Positions 9,161-18,786 are shown, numbered from the stretch's first letter. The stretch is 64,000 nt of DNA from Mesorhizobium sp. NBSH29 (GCF_015500055.1 NZ_CP045492.1:1560501-1624500), one strand, 5' to 3'. Translations and numbers: made by a program. The notes: a model not told the origin generated them from the letters alone.

Positions 9161-10059
9161 GGAGTGTCGTCCTGTTTGCGCGCGCGGTGCGCCTTGGTGC
9201 CATAATGCACAAACGGCCGCTCGTCGTCGGTGATGATGCTGACCTCGCGCGGGTCCTCGTCGTCGTGAAGTTCTGCACCGCCAAGGGTGAAATGACGCAG
9301 CACGCCGCCGAAGGCACGTTCGAGATTATCACGCGTAAACGTGGTTTCAGTCGGGCCCGAGGCAATAACTGTTCCCTTGACCAGAACGGTGCGATCGCAG
9401 AATTCAGGAACCGAGCCGAGATTGTGCGTGGAGACCAGCATCACGCGGCCCTCGTCGCGCAACTCCCGCAGCAGGGCAACGATCTGGTCTTCGGTTTTGA
9501 CATCAACGCCGGTGAACGGCTCATCCAGCAGGATCACCTGCCCATCCTGTGCCAGCGCACGGGCCAGGAACACACGCTTGCGCTGGCCACCGGACAGTTC
9601 GCCGATCTGGCGATGCCGATATTCGGACATGCCAACGCGTGAGAGCGCGGTATCGACGGCCTCATGGTCTGCCTGCTTTGGGCGGCGCAAAAAACCCATA
9701 TGGCCGTAGCGGCCCATCATCACGACATCCTCGACCAGCACCGGAAACGCCCAATCGACTTCTTCGGATTGCGGCACATAGGCAACGAGGTTTTCGCGCA
9801 AGGCTTCACGCACCGTGCGCCCGAGCAGCCGGATTTCGCCGCGTGCGGCGGGTACAAACCCCATGATCGCCTTGAACAGCGTGGATTTGCCCGCCCCATT
9901 GACGCCCACCAGCCCGGTGATGGTGCCCTTGGGGATGGCAAAGCTTGCATCATGGAGCGCTGTGTGGCCATTGCGATAGGTCACCGTCACATTGCGGGCG
10001 AGAATGCCTTCGCCCTCAGCTGCGGTGCTGTTGATTTCGTCCGGAGAGACTTGCAGCAC
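9157..10059 (-). CDS. sitB: Metal ABC transporter ATP-binding protein (SitB-like)
   Basis: Cytoplasmic ATPase of the importer, 300 residues. Walker A is GVNGAGKST near residue 52, the signature is LSGGQRKR near residue 154 and Walker B is [14 protein letters not shown]-terminal extension after residue 250 (acidic, containing HDDEDP) is longer than in many homologues. The start is GTG at 10059 with an AAAGGA ribosome site a few bases upstream. It sits 49 bases after the binding-protein gene and overlaps the first permease gene. Confidence 0.88.
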   Translation of the reverse strand: MLQVSPDEINSTAAEGEGILARNVTVTYRNGHTALHDASFAIPKGTITGLVGVNGAGKSTLFKAIMGFVPAARGEIRLLGRTVREALRENLVAYVPQSEEVDWAFPVLVEDVVMMGRYGHMGFLRRPKQADHEAVDTALSRVGMSEYRHRQIGELSGGQRKRVFLARALAQDGQVILLDEPFTGVDVKTEDQIVALLRELRDEGRVMLVSTHNLGSVPEFCDRTVLVKGTVIASGPTETTFTRDNLERAFGGVLRHFTLGGAELHDDEDPREVSIITDDERPFVHYGTKAHRARKQDDTP

Positions 10060-10108
10060 GAATATCCTTTCGGCGGGTCTGTGACGCAGCGTGTTAGCGA
10101 TGGTGGGC

Positions 10109-11014
10109 TCAGTCCTGGTCGCCGGTCAATCCGGTTGCGACAGTCTGCGAGGTAACTTTCAAGAGATCGAGATAGGTTGGCACAGGCCCGTTGGCCTCGC
10201 TCAGGCTGTCGACATAGAGATCGCCGCCATATTTGGCGCCCGTCTCGCGTGCCACCTGCTTGGCGGGTGCGGTATTGACGGTGCTTTCGCAAAACACCAC
10301 GGGAATCTGGTGTTCGCGAACGCCATCAATGACGCCGCGCACCTGTTGCGGCGTGCCAATCTGGTCGGCGTTGATGGGCCACAGATAAAGCTCCTTCAGG
10401 CCGAAATCGCGCGCCAGATAGCTGAACGCGCCTTCGCAGGTGACCAGCCATCTTTTGTTTTCGGGAATGGCGGCGATCTGCGCGCGCAGTGGTTCTATCG
10501 TGGCCTTGAGTTCGGCCCGGTATTGCGTCGCATTGGCCACATAGGCAGCGGCATTTTCGGGGTCGTATTGGATCAACGCTGCCTCGATGTTGTTGATGTA
10601 GATCAGCGCATTGTCGAGCCCCATCCATGCATGTGGATTGGCCTTGCCGGAATAAGACCCCTCGGTGATGGAAATCGGCTCGATCCCGTCCGTCAATGTG
10701 ACCGACGGCACATTCCGCAGGTTGGACAGGAACTGCTCGAACCAGAGTTCGAGGTTCAGCCCGTTCCACAAGATAAGATCGGCATCCTGCGCCCGCACAA
10801 TATCCTGCGGCGTTGGCTCATAGCCGTGGATCTCTGCGCCCGGCTTGGTAATGGAAACAACGTCTGCGGCATCGCCCGCAACATTTTGCGCCATGTCGGC
10901 AAGCACCGTGAAGGTTGTGACCACCTTGAACTTCTTGTTCTCCGGCGCATCAGTGCAAGCAGAAACAAGAAGCACCATGGATGCCGCCAGGATGTGAACA
11001 ACACGCAACGCCAT
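10109..11014 (-). CDS. sitA: Periplasmic Mn/Fe-binding lipoprotein of ABC transporter (SitA-like)
   Basis: Cluster A-I (ZnuA/MntC/SitA) metal-binding protein, 301 residues. The N-terminus has a signal peptide ending in a lipobox-like LVSAC, so it is probably a lipoprotein. Candidate metal ligands are spread as in the family: His in GAEIHGYEP near residue 63, His in ANPHAWM near residue 127, Glu in [14 protein letters not shown] near residue 194 and Asp in YVDSLS near residue 270. It lacks the long His-rich loop of zinc-specific ZnuA, which favours Mn/Fe. It is first in the operon, and a 17-bp perfect palindrome lies about 40 bases upstream. Confidence 0.88.
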   Translation of the reverse strand: MALRVVHILAASMVLLVSACTDAPENKKFKVVTTFTVLADMAQNVAGDAADVVSITKPGAEIHGYEPTPQDIVRAQDADLILWNGLNLELWFEQFLSNLRNVPSVTLTDGIEPISITEGSYSGKANPHAWMGLDNALIYINNIEAALIQYDPENAAAYVANATQYRAELKATIEPLRAQIAAIPENKRWLVTCEGAFSYLARDFGLKELYLWPINADQIGTPQQVRGVIDGVREHQIPVVFCESTVNTAPAKQVARETGAKYGGDLYVDSLSEANGPVPTYLDLLKVTSQTVATGLTGDQD

Positions 11015-11054
11015 ACAGGCGGTCCTCCAGTTAGGTCAGCATCATGTAACGCTA

Positions 11055-11071
11055 TTGCAAATCATTTGCAA
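11055..11071. promoter_or_regulatory. Perfect 17-bp palindrome, candidate Mur/Fur-family box upstream of sitA
   Basis: TTGCAAATCATTTGCAA reads as 8+1+8 bases of perfect dyad symmetry. It lies 41 bases upstream of the sitA start codon, a promoter-proximal place for a repressor. TGCAAAT-type dyads are known as Mur (manganese-responsive Fur homologue) sites at rhizobial sit and mntH promoters. Assigning this one to Mur is an inference from sequence and position. Confidence 0.6.
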
Positions 11072-11137
11072 CTGGAAAGCAGATTGGCCTGGCGTTGAGG
11101 GAGGGGTCGCATGATTGAGCTGCTTGCAGGGTACCAC

Positions 11138-12526
11138 CTAACTCCGCCGCAGCACCCACACATCCACCAGCTCGTCGCGCCCGCGCAGCGGGGTCAGGCC
11201 GTGGTCTTCAAGTCCGCCCAGCGCCATGGCGCCGCTTTCGCGCCGCACCGCTTCGATCAGCGCCGCGCCAAAGCAGATAGCGGCATCCACCTCGCGGCAG
11301 AGCGCCTGCAGGCGGCTCGCCACGTTGACGGCATCGCCCACCACCGCGATGGAAAGGCTTCGCTCTGAGCCCACGGCACCAACCACCACCGGCCCGTATT
11401 GACAGCCGATGCGCACATCGACGGGCACGTATCCATGCTGCTCGCGACGCACGTTCCACTGGCGCACCGCTTGCGCCATCGCCTCGGCGCAGCGAAGCGC
11501 ACGGGTGGCATCATCATGCGTTGAACTTGGCACCCCGAAGGTCGCCATGATGCAGTCGCCGATGTAGTTGTCGACCGTGCCGGCATGGTCGAACACCACC
11601 TGCTCCATGCGCCGATGGAACTCGCGCAGCAGCTCGAACACCTCCTCTGCCGAATGGTCTTCGGAATAGGTGGTGAAGCCAACAATATCGGCGAACAGGA
11701 TCGCCACATCCTGCCTGCGCACCGGACCAAACGGCTCGTCTGCGGTGGACAGGTCATCGACCACATTGGGCGAAAAGTGGCGTGCGAGATTGATGCGCGC
11801 CCGCTCGGCGGCGGCATAGTCGTCGACCAGTTTGCGCGAGCGTGTGACCACCACATAAAGGATGCCGGTGATAATCATCAGCACCAGAAGGTGCGCCGAC
11901 AGCTCGATCATGTCGGCAAAATTGGGATCGAGGTAGAGCTGCAGCTTTTCCTGGTTGGTCAGGTCCGTGCGCCGGATATTGCCCAAAATCGTGTTGGGCT
12001 GCATGACGACATAGACGATTGCCATGCCCCACGATGCCGTCGCCACCACGCCGAGCCAGAGGGTGAGTTTCGGCGCCAGCGTGAGCGCGCTCAGGCAGAC
12101 GAAGATCAGCAGGAATGCGTAGCCGCCACCGCGCAGGTCCATCGCCGCCGGCAGCGCCTGGCCAGCATAAGGATTGTCGCCCGCGATCAGGAAGGTGAGC
12201 AAAATGATGTTCAGCGCGCCGACCAGAAACGGCAGCCACCATGGGCTGTTGCCCTCTTTCACCCGTCGGTAGGAAAACAGTCCGAGCGCGAAAAACAGCA
12301 GCAGTGCCCCGATAATGAAGGCGAGAGCTGCGTCCCATTTGCTGAACAGGGCGAAAAACACCGCGATGGAAAGCAACGCCGCCGATCCCGCATAGAATTG
12401 CAGCCGCGCACCCTCCCGCTCGGCCCGCACCATCAGCGCGCCAAGCCGTGTCTTGCGCCGTTCATTCAATCCGCGTGCAGCCTCTACCAGACGCGCGGCC
12501 TCTTCACTCGTCTGCATAACCGTCAT
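11138..12526 (-). CDS. Membrane-anchored class III adenylate/guanylate cyclase
   Basis: Nucleotide cyclase of 462 residues. The ATG at 12526 is chosen because AGGGG lies nine bases upstream. The N-terminal half has a short cytoplasmic stretch, then about six hydrophobic helices (roughly residues 45-240), with no recognised sensor domain. The C-terminal catalytic domain starts near residue 265. It shows the metal-binding AILFADIVGFTTYSE, the second Asp in DNYIGDCIMATFG, and GDAVNVASRL. The position that is Lys in most bacterial adenylate cyclases (just before YIGD) is Asn here, so purine preference is uncertain. It is a single gene, divergent from the BMP operon. Confidence 0.85.
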   Translation of the reverse strand: MTVMQTSEEAARLVEAARGLNERRKTRLGALMVRAEREGARLQFYAGSAALLSIAVFFALFSKWDAALAFIIGALLLFFALGLFSYRRVKEGNSPWWLPFLVGALNIILLTFLIAGDNPYAGQALPAAMDLRGGGYAFLLIFVCLSALTLAPKLTLWLGVVATASWGMAIVYVVMQPNTILGNIRRTDLTNQEKLQLYLDPNFADMIELSAHLLVLMIITGILYVVVTRSRKLVDDYAAAERARINLARHFSPNVVDDLSTADEPFGPVRRQDVAILFADIVGFTTYSEDHSAEEVFELLREFHRRMEQVVFDHAGTVDNYIGDCIMATFGVPSSTHDDATRALRCAEAMAQAVRQWNVRREQHGYVPVDVRIGCQYGPVVVGAVGSERSLSIAVVGDAVNVASRLQALCREVDAAICFGAALIEAVRRESGAMALGGLEDHGLTPLRGRDELVDVWVLRRS

Positions 12527-12875
12527 ACCAGAGGTCCCCTCAAAACCCGCGTGCCCCACGAATCGAACGCCGCAGATGGCTTTTCACATCGACGTTCTCA
12601 AGGCGGTACTTAATCTTTTGTCATAAAAGGCATCCGTATGCTTGTATCATCATAGCGTGCGGTCGAGTTCCACCTTGGTGACATCGCCGGATGGTGAGCT
12701 ATGTTCTGCTGCTCATGTGGCAGACGGGGGCAACTGCCGGCTGAACGCATCACTGCGGTGTTGGACAGTGTACTCGGCGCATTGCCGGGCTCATGAATTT
12801 CGACTAGCTTTGACCAAACGATAAAAAATGACGGGAATACGTCTCACCAATAACAATCCAGCAGGGGTGCAAATC
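12527..12875. other. Intergenic region between cyclase and BMP-type binding protein genes
   Basis: About 350 bases separating two divergent genes. A TTGACC hexamer at 12810-12815 could be a -35 element for the downstream gene, but I see no convincing -10. The only clear signal is the GGGGTG ribosome site before the ATG at 12876. ORFs of 60-70 codons here have no recognisable homology or codon pattern. Confidence 0.4.
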
Positions 12876-13895
12876 ATGTCCAGATTTCCAAACATCACAC
12901 GTCGCGCGATCCTCAAAGCCGGCATTGCCGGTGCCGCACTTGCGGCGCTGCCGGCCTTCACCACACGGCTATTCGCCGCCGAGCCATTGAAGGTGGCGGC
13001 TATCTACACGGTTCCGGTCGAGCAGCAATGGGTCAGCCGCATCCACAAGGCGGCCAACGCTGCGAAGGAACGCGGTGATATTGAATATGTCTATTCTGAA
13101 AACACCGCCAACAACGATTATGAGCGCGTCATGCGCGAATACTGCGAAGCCGGCCACAAGCTCATCATCGGCGAGGTATTCGGGGTGGAAGATGCCGCGC
13201 GAACCGTGGCCAAGGATTATCCAAACGTCGCCTTCCTGATGGGATCGAGCTTCAAGCCTGACGATGCGGTGCCAAACTTCGCCGTGTTCGACAATTATAT
13301 CCAGGACGCCTCCTACCTGTCAGGCATCATCGCCGGCGCGATGACCAAGTCGAAAAACATCGGCATGGTCGGCGGCTATCCGATCCCCGAGGTGAACCGG
13401 CTGATGCATGCCTTCATGGCAGGCGTGAAGGAAAGCGCGCCCGACGCGAAGTTCCAGGTCGCCTTCATCGGCTCGTGGTTCGATCCGCCCAAGGCGAAGG
13501 AAACCGCGTTTGCCCAGATCGATGGCGGCGCCGACCTGCTCTACGCCGAACGCTTCGGTGTCTCCGATGCCGCCAAGGAAAAAGGCGTTTTGGCGGTCGG
13601 CAATGTGATCGACACGCAGGCCGACTATCCCGAGACCGTGGTGGCTTCGGCGCTCTGGCATTTCGAGCCGACGCTCGACAAGGCGCTGGCCGAGGTCAAG
13701 GCCGGCACGTTCAAGGCGGCAGATTACGGCGCCTACTCCTTCATGAAGGAAGGCGGCTGCTCGCTGGCACCACTCGGCACCTTCGAAGGCAAGGTCCCGG
13801 CCGAAATCATGGCCAAGGTCGCTGAAAAGGAAAAGGCGATCAAAGACGGCTCCTTCACTGTCGAGATCAACGACGCCGAGCCGAAATCGAGCTGA
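12876..13895 (+). CDS. BMP-family ABC transporter substrate-binding protein
   Basis: Periplasmic binding protein of the basic membrane protein (PnrA/Med) family, which carries nucleosides or purine-like bases. The start at ATG 12876 follows CAGGGGTG, and the longer ORF from 12828 has no ribosome site. The N-terminus has a twin-arginine motif (TRRAILKAG, residues 8-16) and a hydrophobic stretch ending in LFAAEP, so Tat export is likely. The body shows KVAAIYTVPVEQQWV, the VFGVEDAARTVAKDYP region and GSWFDPPKAKE near residue 200, typical of the family. A strong terminator-like hairpin follows before the ATPase gene. Confidence 0.87.
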   Translation: MSRFPNITRRAILKAGIAGAALAALPAFTTRLFAAEPLKVAAIYTVPVEQQWVSRIHKAANAAKERGDIEYVYSENTANNDYERVMREYCEAGHKLIIGEVFGVEDAARTVAKDYPNVAFLMGSSFKPDDAVPNFAVFDNYIQDASYLSGIIAGAMTKSKNIGMVGGYPIPEVNRLMHAFMAGVKESAPDAKFQVAFIGSWFDPPKAKETAFAQIDGGADLLYAERFGVSDAAKEKGVLAVGNVIDTQADYPETVVASALWHFEPTLDKALAEVKAGTFKAADYGAYSFMKEGGCSLAPLGTFEGKVPAEIMAKVAEKEKAIKDGSFTVEINDAEPKSS

Positions 13896-13907
13896 CCCCA
13901 AGAATTT

Positions 13908-13946
13908 GGTATGCGGGTAATAAAACGCCCGCATACCTTCGTTTTT
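13908..13946 (+). terminator. Intra-operon terminator/attenuator hairpin
   Basis: A 10-bp perfect stem (GGTATGCGGG at 13908-13917 with CCCGCATACC at 13928-13937) closes a 10-base loop and is followed by a T-rich run to 13946. It lies just after the binding-protein stop codon and before the ATPase gene. This fits partial termination that makes the binding protein more abundant than the membrane parts. Confidence 0.75.
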
Positions 13947-13970
13947 ATTGCAGCGGTCGAGGGATGACAC

Positions 13971-15491
13971 TTGCAGCGCGAAACAGTCCTGCGCCTTGAT
14001 GGCATCACCAAGCGCTTCGGCCCGCTTGTCGCCAATCATGCGATCAGCTTCGACCTCGCGCGCGGCGAAGTCGTCGCGTTGCTGGGCGAAAACGGGGCCG
14101 GCAAGACGACGCTGATGAACATCCTGTTCGGTCATTATGTCGCCGATGCAGGAGCCATCGAGGCGTTTGGCCAAAGGCTCTCGCCGGGCGACCCGCGCGC
14201 CGCCCTCAATGCCGGCATCGGCATGGTGCATCAGCATTTCACCCTCGCCGACAGCATGAGCGTGCTGGAAAACATCACGCTTGGTACGCAGAGCCTGTGG
14301 CGCCCGCGCCTCGACCGCGCTGCTGCCCGCGCCCGCATTGGCGCGCTCGGGCGCGATTTCGGCCTCGCCGTCGACCCCGATGCTCCTGTCGCCGCACTCT
14401 CTGTCGGCGAGCGCCAGCGCGTCGAGATTCTGAAGGCGCTGTACCGCGATGCCCGCATCCTGATCCTCGATGAACCCACGGCGGTTCTGACGCCAGCCGA
14501 AAGCGAGGCGCTTTTTGCGACGCTGAAAAAGCTGGTCGCGGGCGGCCTGTCGGTCATCTTCATCTCTCATAAGCTGCATGAGGTGATGGCCGTCAGCGAC
14601 CGCGTGCTGGTGCTGCGCGCTGGCCAGTTGGCCGGCGAGCGCATCACCGCCGAGACTGATCGCCACCAGCTTGCCGCGCTAATGGTCGGCCGCGAAGTCG
14701 AGCAACCGAATGTGGCGCCGGCAAAGCCCGGAAGTGTGCTGTTCGAACTGAACAACGTCTCGACCGGCACGGCAGGGGGCGTTCCGCTCAAGGGTGTCTC
14801 ACTGGCGCTTCATGCGGGCGAGATCGTCGGGCTTGCAGGTGTGTCGGGCAATGGACAGGCAGCGCTTGCCAGCCTGATGGCCGGTACGCAAACGCCTGCT
14901 TTGGGCGAGATGCTTGTCGAGGGCCGGTCCATCAGCCCATGGTCGCCGCTGGCCGCCCTTGGCGCCGGCATTGCCCGGGTGCCCGAAGACCGCCATGCGG
15001 TCGGCACGATCGGCGACATGAGCGTCACCGAAAACGTTGTGCTGGAGGCCTATCGCAGCCCACGCTTCAGCCGCAACGGATTTCTTGACTGGAAGGCAGC
15101 GCGCAGATTCGCCGCCGGCCTGATCCATGCCTACGATGTCAAATGCCCCTCGCCGGAAGCGCGCATCCGCTTGCTGTCGGGCGGTAACATGCAAAAGCTT
15201 ATTCTTGGCCGCGCGCTCGATCCCGAGCCCAAGATCATCTTGGTCAATCAGCCAGCACGCGGGCTCGACGTGGGCGCAGTCGCCTATGTGCATGGCAAGC
15301 TTCTGGAGGCACGCGACCGGGGTGCGGCGATCCTCCTGATTTCGGAGGACCTCGACGAAATCCTCGCTTTGTCAGACCGCATCGTGGTGATCTCGGGCGG
15401 GCGTTTGTCCGCTCCCTCAGCGCGCGGAGAACGCACTATCAACGAGATCGGTGCGCTGATGGCAGGCCACGGCGCGGAGCATGCTGCATGA
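13971..15491 (+). CDS. ABC transporter ATP-binding protein with two ATPase domains (BMP/nucleoside type)
   Basis: Double ATPase of 506 residues, the RbsA/YufO-like partner of BMP-type importers. The start is TTG at 13971: an in-frame TGA lies six bases upstream and GAGGGA sits at the right distance, so no ATG start is possible near here. The first domain has GENGAGKTT near residue 40, LSVGERQRVE and LILDEPTAVLTP. The second has GVSGNGQAALASL near residue 290 and LSGGNMQKL near residue 402. Its Walker B reads IILVNQPARGLD, with the usual catalytic Glu replaced, as is common in the second domain of this family. Confidence 0.9.
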   Translation: MQRETVLRLDGITKRFGPLVANHAISFDLARGEVVALLGENGAGKTTLMNILFGHYVADAGAIEAFGQRLSPGDPRAALNAGIGMVHQHFTLADSMSVLENITLGTQSLWRPRLDRAAARARIGALGRDFGLAVDPDAPVAALSVGERQRVEILKALYRDARILILDEPTAVLTPAESEALFATLKKLVAGGLSVIFISHKLHEVMAVSDRVLVLRAGQLAGERITAETDRHQLAALMVGREVEQPNVAPAKPGSVLFELNNVSTGTAGGVPLKGVSLALHAGEIVGLAGVSGNGQAALASLMAGTQTPALGEMLVEGRSISPWSPLAALGAGIARVPEDRHAVGTIGDMSVTENVVLEAYRSPRFSRNGFLDWKAARRFAAGLIHAYDVKCPSPEARIRLLSGGNMQKLILGRALDPEPKIILVNQPARGLDVGAVAYVHGKLLEARDRGAAILLISEDLDEILALSDRIVVISGGRLSAPSARGERTINEIGALMAGHGAEHAA

Positions 15492-15494
15492 GGA

Positions 15495-16574
15495 ATGGCG
15501 TCGCACCACATCAGGGACATGTCCATGCGGCTTGAGCCCAAACCGACGCCGTCGGCCGTTGCGACGCTGGCCTATCCTCTGGCGGCGCTGCTTGTTACTG
15601 GATTGGTCGCCTCGCTTCTGGCGCTGGCTGCGGGCGCCTCGCCGCTCTCGGTTTTCTATCTGGTGTTCAAGGGTGCTGCCGGCTCCCAGTTTGCACTCCT
15701 TGAGACGCTGACGCGCGCAACCCCGCTGATCTTCACCGGACTTGCTATCGCGGTCGCCTTCCGCGCCAAACTCTGGAATATCGGTGCGGAGGCGCAGCTT
15801 TATGCCGGTGCGGTAATTACGGTGGTGCTGGGCGCCGGCGCGCTGCCGCTGCCTGCCTTCCTGCTCCTGCCGCTGATTATGATCGCGGCGATGGCGGCCG
15901 GCGCGCTTTTGCTTCTGGGACCTGCGGTTCTCAAAACGCGCTTCGGCGTCGACGAGGTGGTGACAACGCTTTTGCTGAATTTCATCATGCTGCTGTTAGT
16001 TTCCATGTTGCTCGAGGGGCCATTGAAAGACCCGATGGGCATGGGCTGGCCGCAATCGACCAAAGTGATCGCCGATGCCCAATTGCCGCGCATCATCGCC
16101 GGCAAGCGGCTGCATTACGGCTTTGTGCTGGCGCTCGCTGCCGCAGTCCTGGTCTGGGTGGTGATGAAAAAGATGGTTCTTGGCTTCGAAATGCGCGCGG
16201 TTGGCCATAACCCTCAGGCGGCTGCCTTTGCCGGCATTCCCGTCAACCGCGTCTTGATGAAGACGGCGCTGCTTTCAGGCGGCCTGGCAGCGCTGGCCGG
16301 GTTTTCCGAAGTTGCCGGATTGAAAGGCAACCTCACCCTCGACCTCTCGCCGGGCTATGGCTATTCAGGCATCGTGGTGGCGATGCTGGCCATGCTGAAC
16401 CCTGCCGGCGTGGTGGTGGCAGCCATCTTCGTGGCCGGTATTTTTGTCGGCGCCGACGCGATGAGCCGTTCAGCTGGTGTGCCGAGCTACATTGCAGATG
16501 TCATGGTCGCGACCGCGCTGTTGTCGATGGTGACGGCGCTGTTGTTTTCCCGCTTCAGGTTGAGGTGGCGGTGA
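15495..16574 (+). CDS. ABC transporter permease (BMP/nucleoside type, first subunit)
   Basis: Membrane subunit of the BPD_transp_2 family, 359 residues from the first ATG (in-frame ATGs at 15519 and 15525 would trim 8-10 residues and may be the real start). About eight or nine hydrophobic segments cover residues 25-355, with the conserved AFRAKLWNIGAEAQLYAG near residues 85-102 and the cytoplasmic GHNPQAAAFAGIPVNR loop near residue 237. It begins three bases after the ATPase stop and its stop overlaps the next permease start. Confidence 0.88.
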   Translation: MASHHIRDMSMRLEPKPTPSAVATLAYPLAALLVTGLVASLLALAAGASPLSVFYLVFKGAAGSQFALLETLTRATPLIFTGLAIAVAFRAKLWNIGAEAQLYAGAVITVVLGAGALPLPAFLLLPLIMIAAMAAGALLLLGPAVLKTRFGVDEVVTTLLLNFIMLLLVSMLLEGPLKDPMGMGWPQSTKVIADAQLPRIIAGKRLHYGFVLALAAAVLVWVVMKKMVLGFEMRAVGHNPQAAAFAGIPVNRVLMKTALLSGGLAALAGFSEVAGLKGNLTLDLSPGYGYSGIVVAMLAMLNPAGVVVAAIFVAGIFVGADAMSRSAGVPSYIADVMVATALLSMVTALLFSRFRLRWR

Positions 16575-17515
16575 TGGAAGTCTTCGACATCCTGCTTACC
16601 GCCTCATTCTGGGCTGCCGTTATTCGCATTGCCTCGCCGCTGATCTTTGCCACGCTTGGCGAACTGATCTGCGAGCGCGCCGGGGTGCTGAACCTTGGCA
16701 TCGAGGGCATTATGACGGTTGGCGCGTTTGCCGGCTGGTTCACTGTCTATTCGGGCGGCGATCTGTGGACCGGTGTGGCAGTGGCAGCACTTGCCGGCGC
16801 TGCCTTCGGCCTTGTCCACGCAACGCTTACCGTGCCGCTTGGTCTGTCGCAGCATGTGGTGGGAATTGGCATCACGCTTCTGGCCATCAGCCTGACTTCC
16901 TTCACATACCGGCTGGCGCTTCCGGAAGTGACCTCGCCGCCCAAGATCGAGCCGTTCCAGCCGCTGGCGATTCCCGGCCTGTCCAACATCCCCGTGCTGG
17001 GCGAGGCGGTGTTTACCCAGACGCCGCTGACCTATCTGGCCTTTGTCGCGGTGGTCCTCGTCACCTGGGTACTTTACCGCACGCCGCTTGGGCTGGCTGT
17101 GCGCGCCGTTGGCGAAAACCCCGCAGCGGCGGAAGCACAGGGAATTAGCGCCACCGCCATTCGCATGGGTGCGGTGGTGACCGGCAGTGCGCTGATGGCG
17201 ATCGGCGGTGCCTTCTTGACCATGTCTGCGTTCAACTCCTTCTTCTTCGGCATGATCAATGGCCGTGGCTGGATCTGCATTGCGCTGGTTGTGTTTGGTT
17301 CCTGGCGACCGGGCAAGGCGCTGCTCGGCGCGCTTTTGTTTGCCGCCTTCGATGCCTATCAGGTGCGCCTGCAACAACTCTCTGGCGGCGTGGTGCCCTA
17401 CCAGCTGTTCCTGATGATGCCCTATGTGCTTTCCATCGCCGCGCTGGTTCTGGTATCGCGGCGCGCAAGTTATCCAAAGGCGCTGATGGTGCCGTATCAA
17501 AAGGGCGAACGATGA
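16574..17515 (+). CDS. ABC transporter permease (BMP/nucleoside type, second subunit)
   Basis: Second membrane subunit, 313 residues, highly hydrophobic. The family block TLGELICERAGVLNLGIEG lies near residues 28-46 and the coupling loop GENPAAAEAQGIS near residue 185. The ATG at 16574 shares one base with the preceding TGA. A GTG three codons earlier is also in frame but less likely. It overlaps the downstream deaminase-family gene by four bases (ATGA). This ties the hydrolase to the importer and suggests that the transported compound is its substrate. Confidence 0.89.
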   Translation: MEVFDILLTASFWAAVIRIASPLIFATLGELICERAGVLNLGIEGIMTVGAFAGWFTVYSGGDLWTGVAVAALAGAAFGLVHATLTVPLGLSQHVVGIGITLLAISLTSFTYRLALPEVTSPPKIEPFQPLAIPGLSNIPVLGEAVFTQTPLTYLAFVAVVLVTWVLYRTPLGLAVRAVGENPAAAEAQGISATAIRMGAVVTGSALMAIGGAFLTMSAFNSFFFGMINGRGWICIALVVFGSWRPGKALLGALLFAAFDAYQVRLQQLSGGVVPYQLFLMMPYVLSIAALVLVSRRASYPKALMVPYQKGER

Positions 17516-18786
17516 GCGGCTTCGATATTCTTGTGAAGGGCGGCACACTGCCAGACGGCACCGTCGCCGATATAGGCATCAAGGGCGAAGCCATTGTCGC
17601 CATCGCGCCACGGCTGGAAGGAACAGCAGGCACCACGGTCGATGCGGCTGGGAACCTCGTGGCGTCACCTTTCGTCGACCCGCATTTCCACATGGATGCC
17701 ACGCTTTCCTACGGTCTGCCGCGCATCAACGCTTCCGGCACGCTTCTGGAAGGCATCGCGCTATGGGGAGAACTGAAGCCGCTGCTCACCCATGAGGCGG
17801 TGAAGCAGCGAGCGCTCCGCTATTGCGACTGGGCCGTCTCGATGGGGCTGCTGGCCATCCGCACCCATGTCGATGTCTGCGACGACCGGCTGCTGGCCGT
17901 CGAAGCGCTGCTCGAGGTGCAAAAAGAAGTCGCCCCCTATCTCGACCTGCAACTGGTAGCCTTTCCGCAGGACGGCTTTTACCGCTCTGCCACGGCGCGG
18001 CAAAACACGCTACGCGCGCTCGACCTTGGCGTGGATGTGGTCGGTGGCATTCCGCACTTCGAGCGCACCATGGCCGATGGCACGCGCTCGGTGACGGAGC
18101 TTTGCGAGATTGCCGAAAAGCGGGGCCTGATGGTCGACATGCATTGCGACGAGACCGACGACCCGCTGTCGCGTCACATCGAGCAGCTGGCCTATGAGAC
18201 CCAGCGTCTCGGCCTGTCGGGGCGCGTCGCCGGATCGCACCTCAGCTCGATGCACTCAATGGACAATTATTATGTCTCCAAGCTTCTGCCGCTGATTGCC
18301 GAAGCCGGCGTTTCGGCCATCCCCAACCCGCTGATCAACATTGTGATCCAGGGTCGCCACGACACCTATCCCAAGCGTCGCGGCATGACCCGCGTACCGG
18401 AAATGATTGCGGCCGGCATCCGCGTTGGCTTCGGCCAGGATTGTGTGCTCGACCCATGGTATCCGCTTGGCACCGCCGACATGCTGGACGTCGCCTTCAT
18501 GGGCCTGCACGTGGGCCAGATGACCAGCCCTGCCGACATGGCGCACTGCTTCGACATGGTGACCGGCGTCAATGCCGCGATCATGGGGCTCGACCATCTC
18601 GGCCTCGAAGTCGGCAAGCGCGCCAGCCTTGTGGTGCTCGATGCTGGCAGTTCGGTCGAGGCGATACGCCTGCGCCCAGACCGGCTGTGCGTCATCTCAC
18701 GCGGCAAAATCGTCGCCGAGAAACAGAAGCGCGTGACGACACTGACACTCGACGGTCGGCCAGACAGCGTCGAGCGAAGACTGTAA
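17512..18786 (+). CDS. Cytosine deaminase family amidohydrolase (CodA-like)
   Basis: Amidohydrolase of 424 residues that aligns along its length with what I recall of cytosine deaminase: VDPHFHMDATLSYG (metal His-x-His near residues 60-66), SGTLLEGIALWGE, RTHVDVCDD, LQLVAFPQDG, MHCDETDD (metal His and catalytic Glu near residue 207), SHLSSMHS and RHDTYPKRRGMTRV. The final metal Asp is in FGQDCVLDPWYPLGTA, where the enteric enzyme has FGHDDVFDPW. The His-to-Gln and Asp-to-Cys changes beside the metal ligand suggest an altered substrate. It is the last gene of the BMP importer operon, so a pyrimidine- or purine-like amino compound is the likely substrate. Confidence 0.82.
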   Translation: MSGFDILVKGGTLPDGTVADIGIKGEAIVAIAPRLEGTAGTTVDAAGNLVASPFVDPHFHMDATLSYGLPRINASGTLLEGIALWGELKPLLTHEAVKQRALRYCDWAVSMGLLAIRTHVDVCDDRLLAVEALLEVQKEVAPYLDLQLVAFPQDGFYRSATARQNTLRALDLGVDVVGGIPHFERTMADGTRSVTELCEIAEKRGLMVDMHCDETDDPLSRHIEQLAYETQRLGLSGRVAGSHLSSMHSMDNYYVSKLLPLIAEAGVSAIPNPLINIVIQGRHDTYPKRRGMTRVPEMIAAGIRVGFGQDCVLDPWYPLGTADMLDVAFMGLHVGQMTSPADMAHCFDMVTGVNAAIMGLDHLGLEVGKRASLVVLDAGSSVEAIRLRPDRLCVISRGKIVAEKQKRVTTLTLDGRPDSVERRL

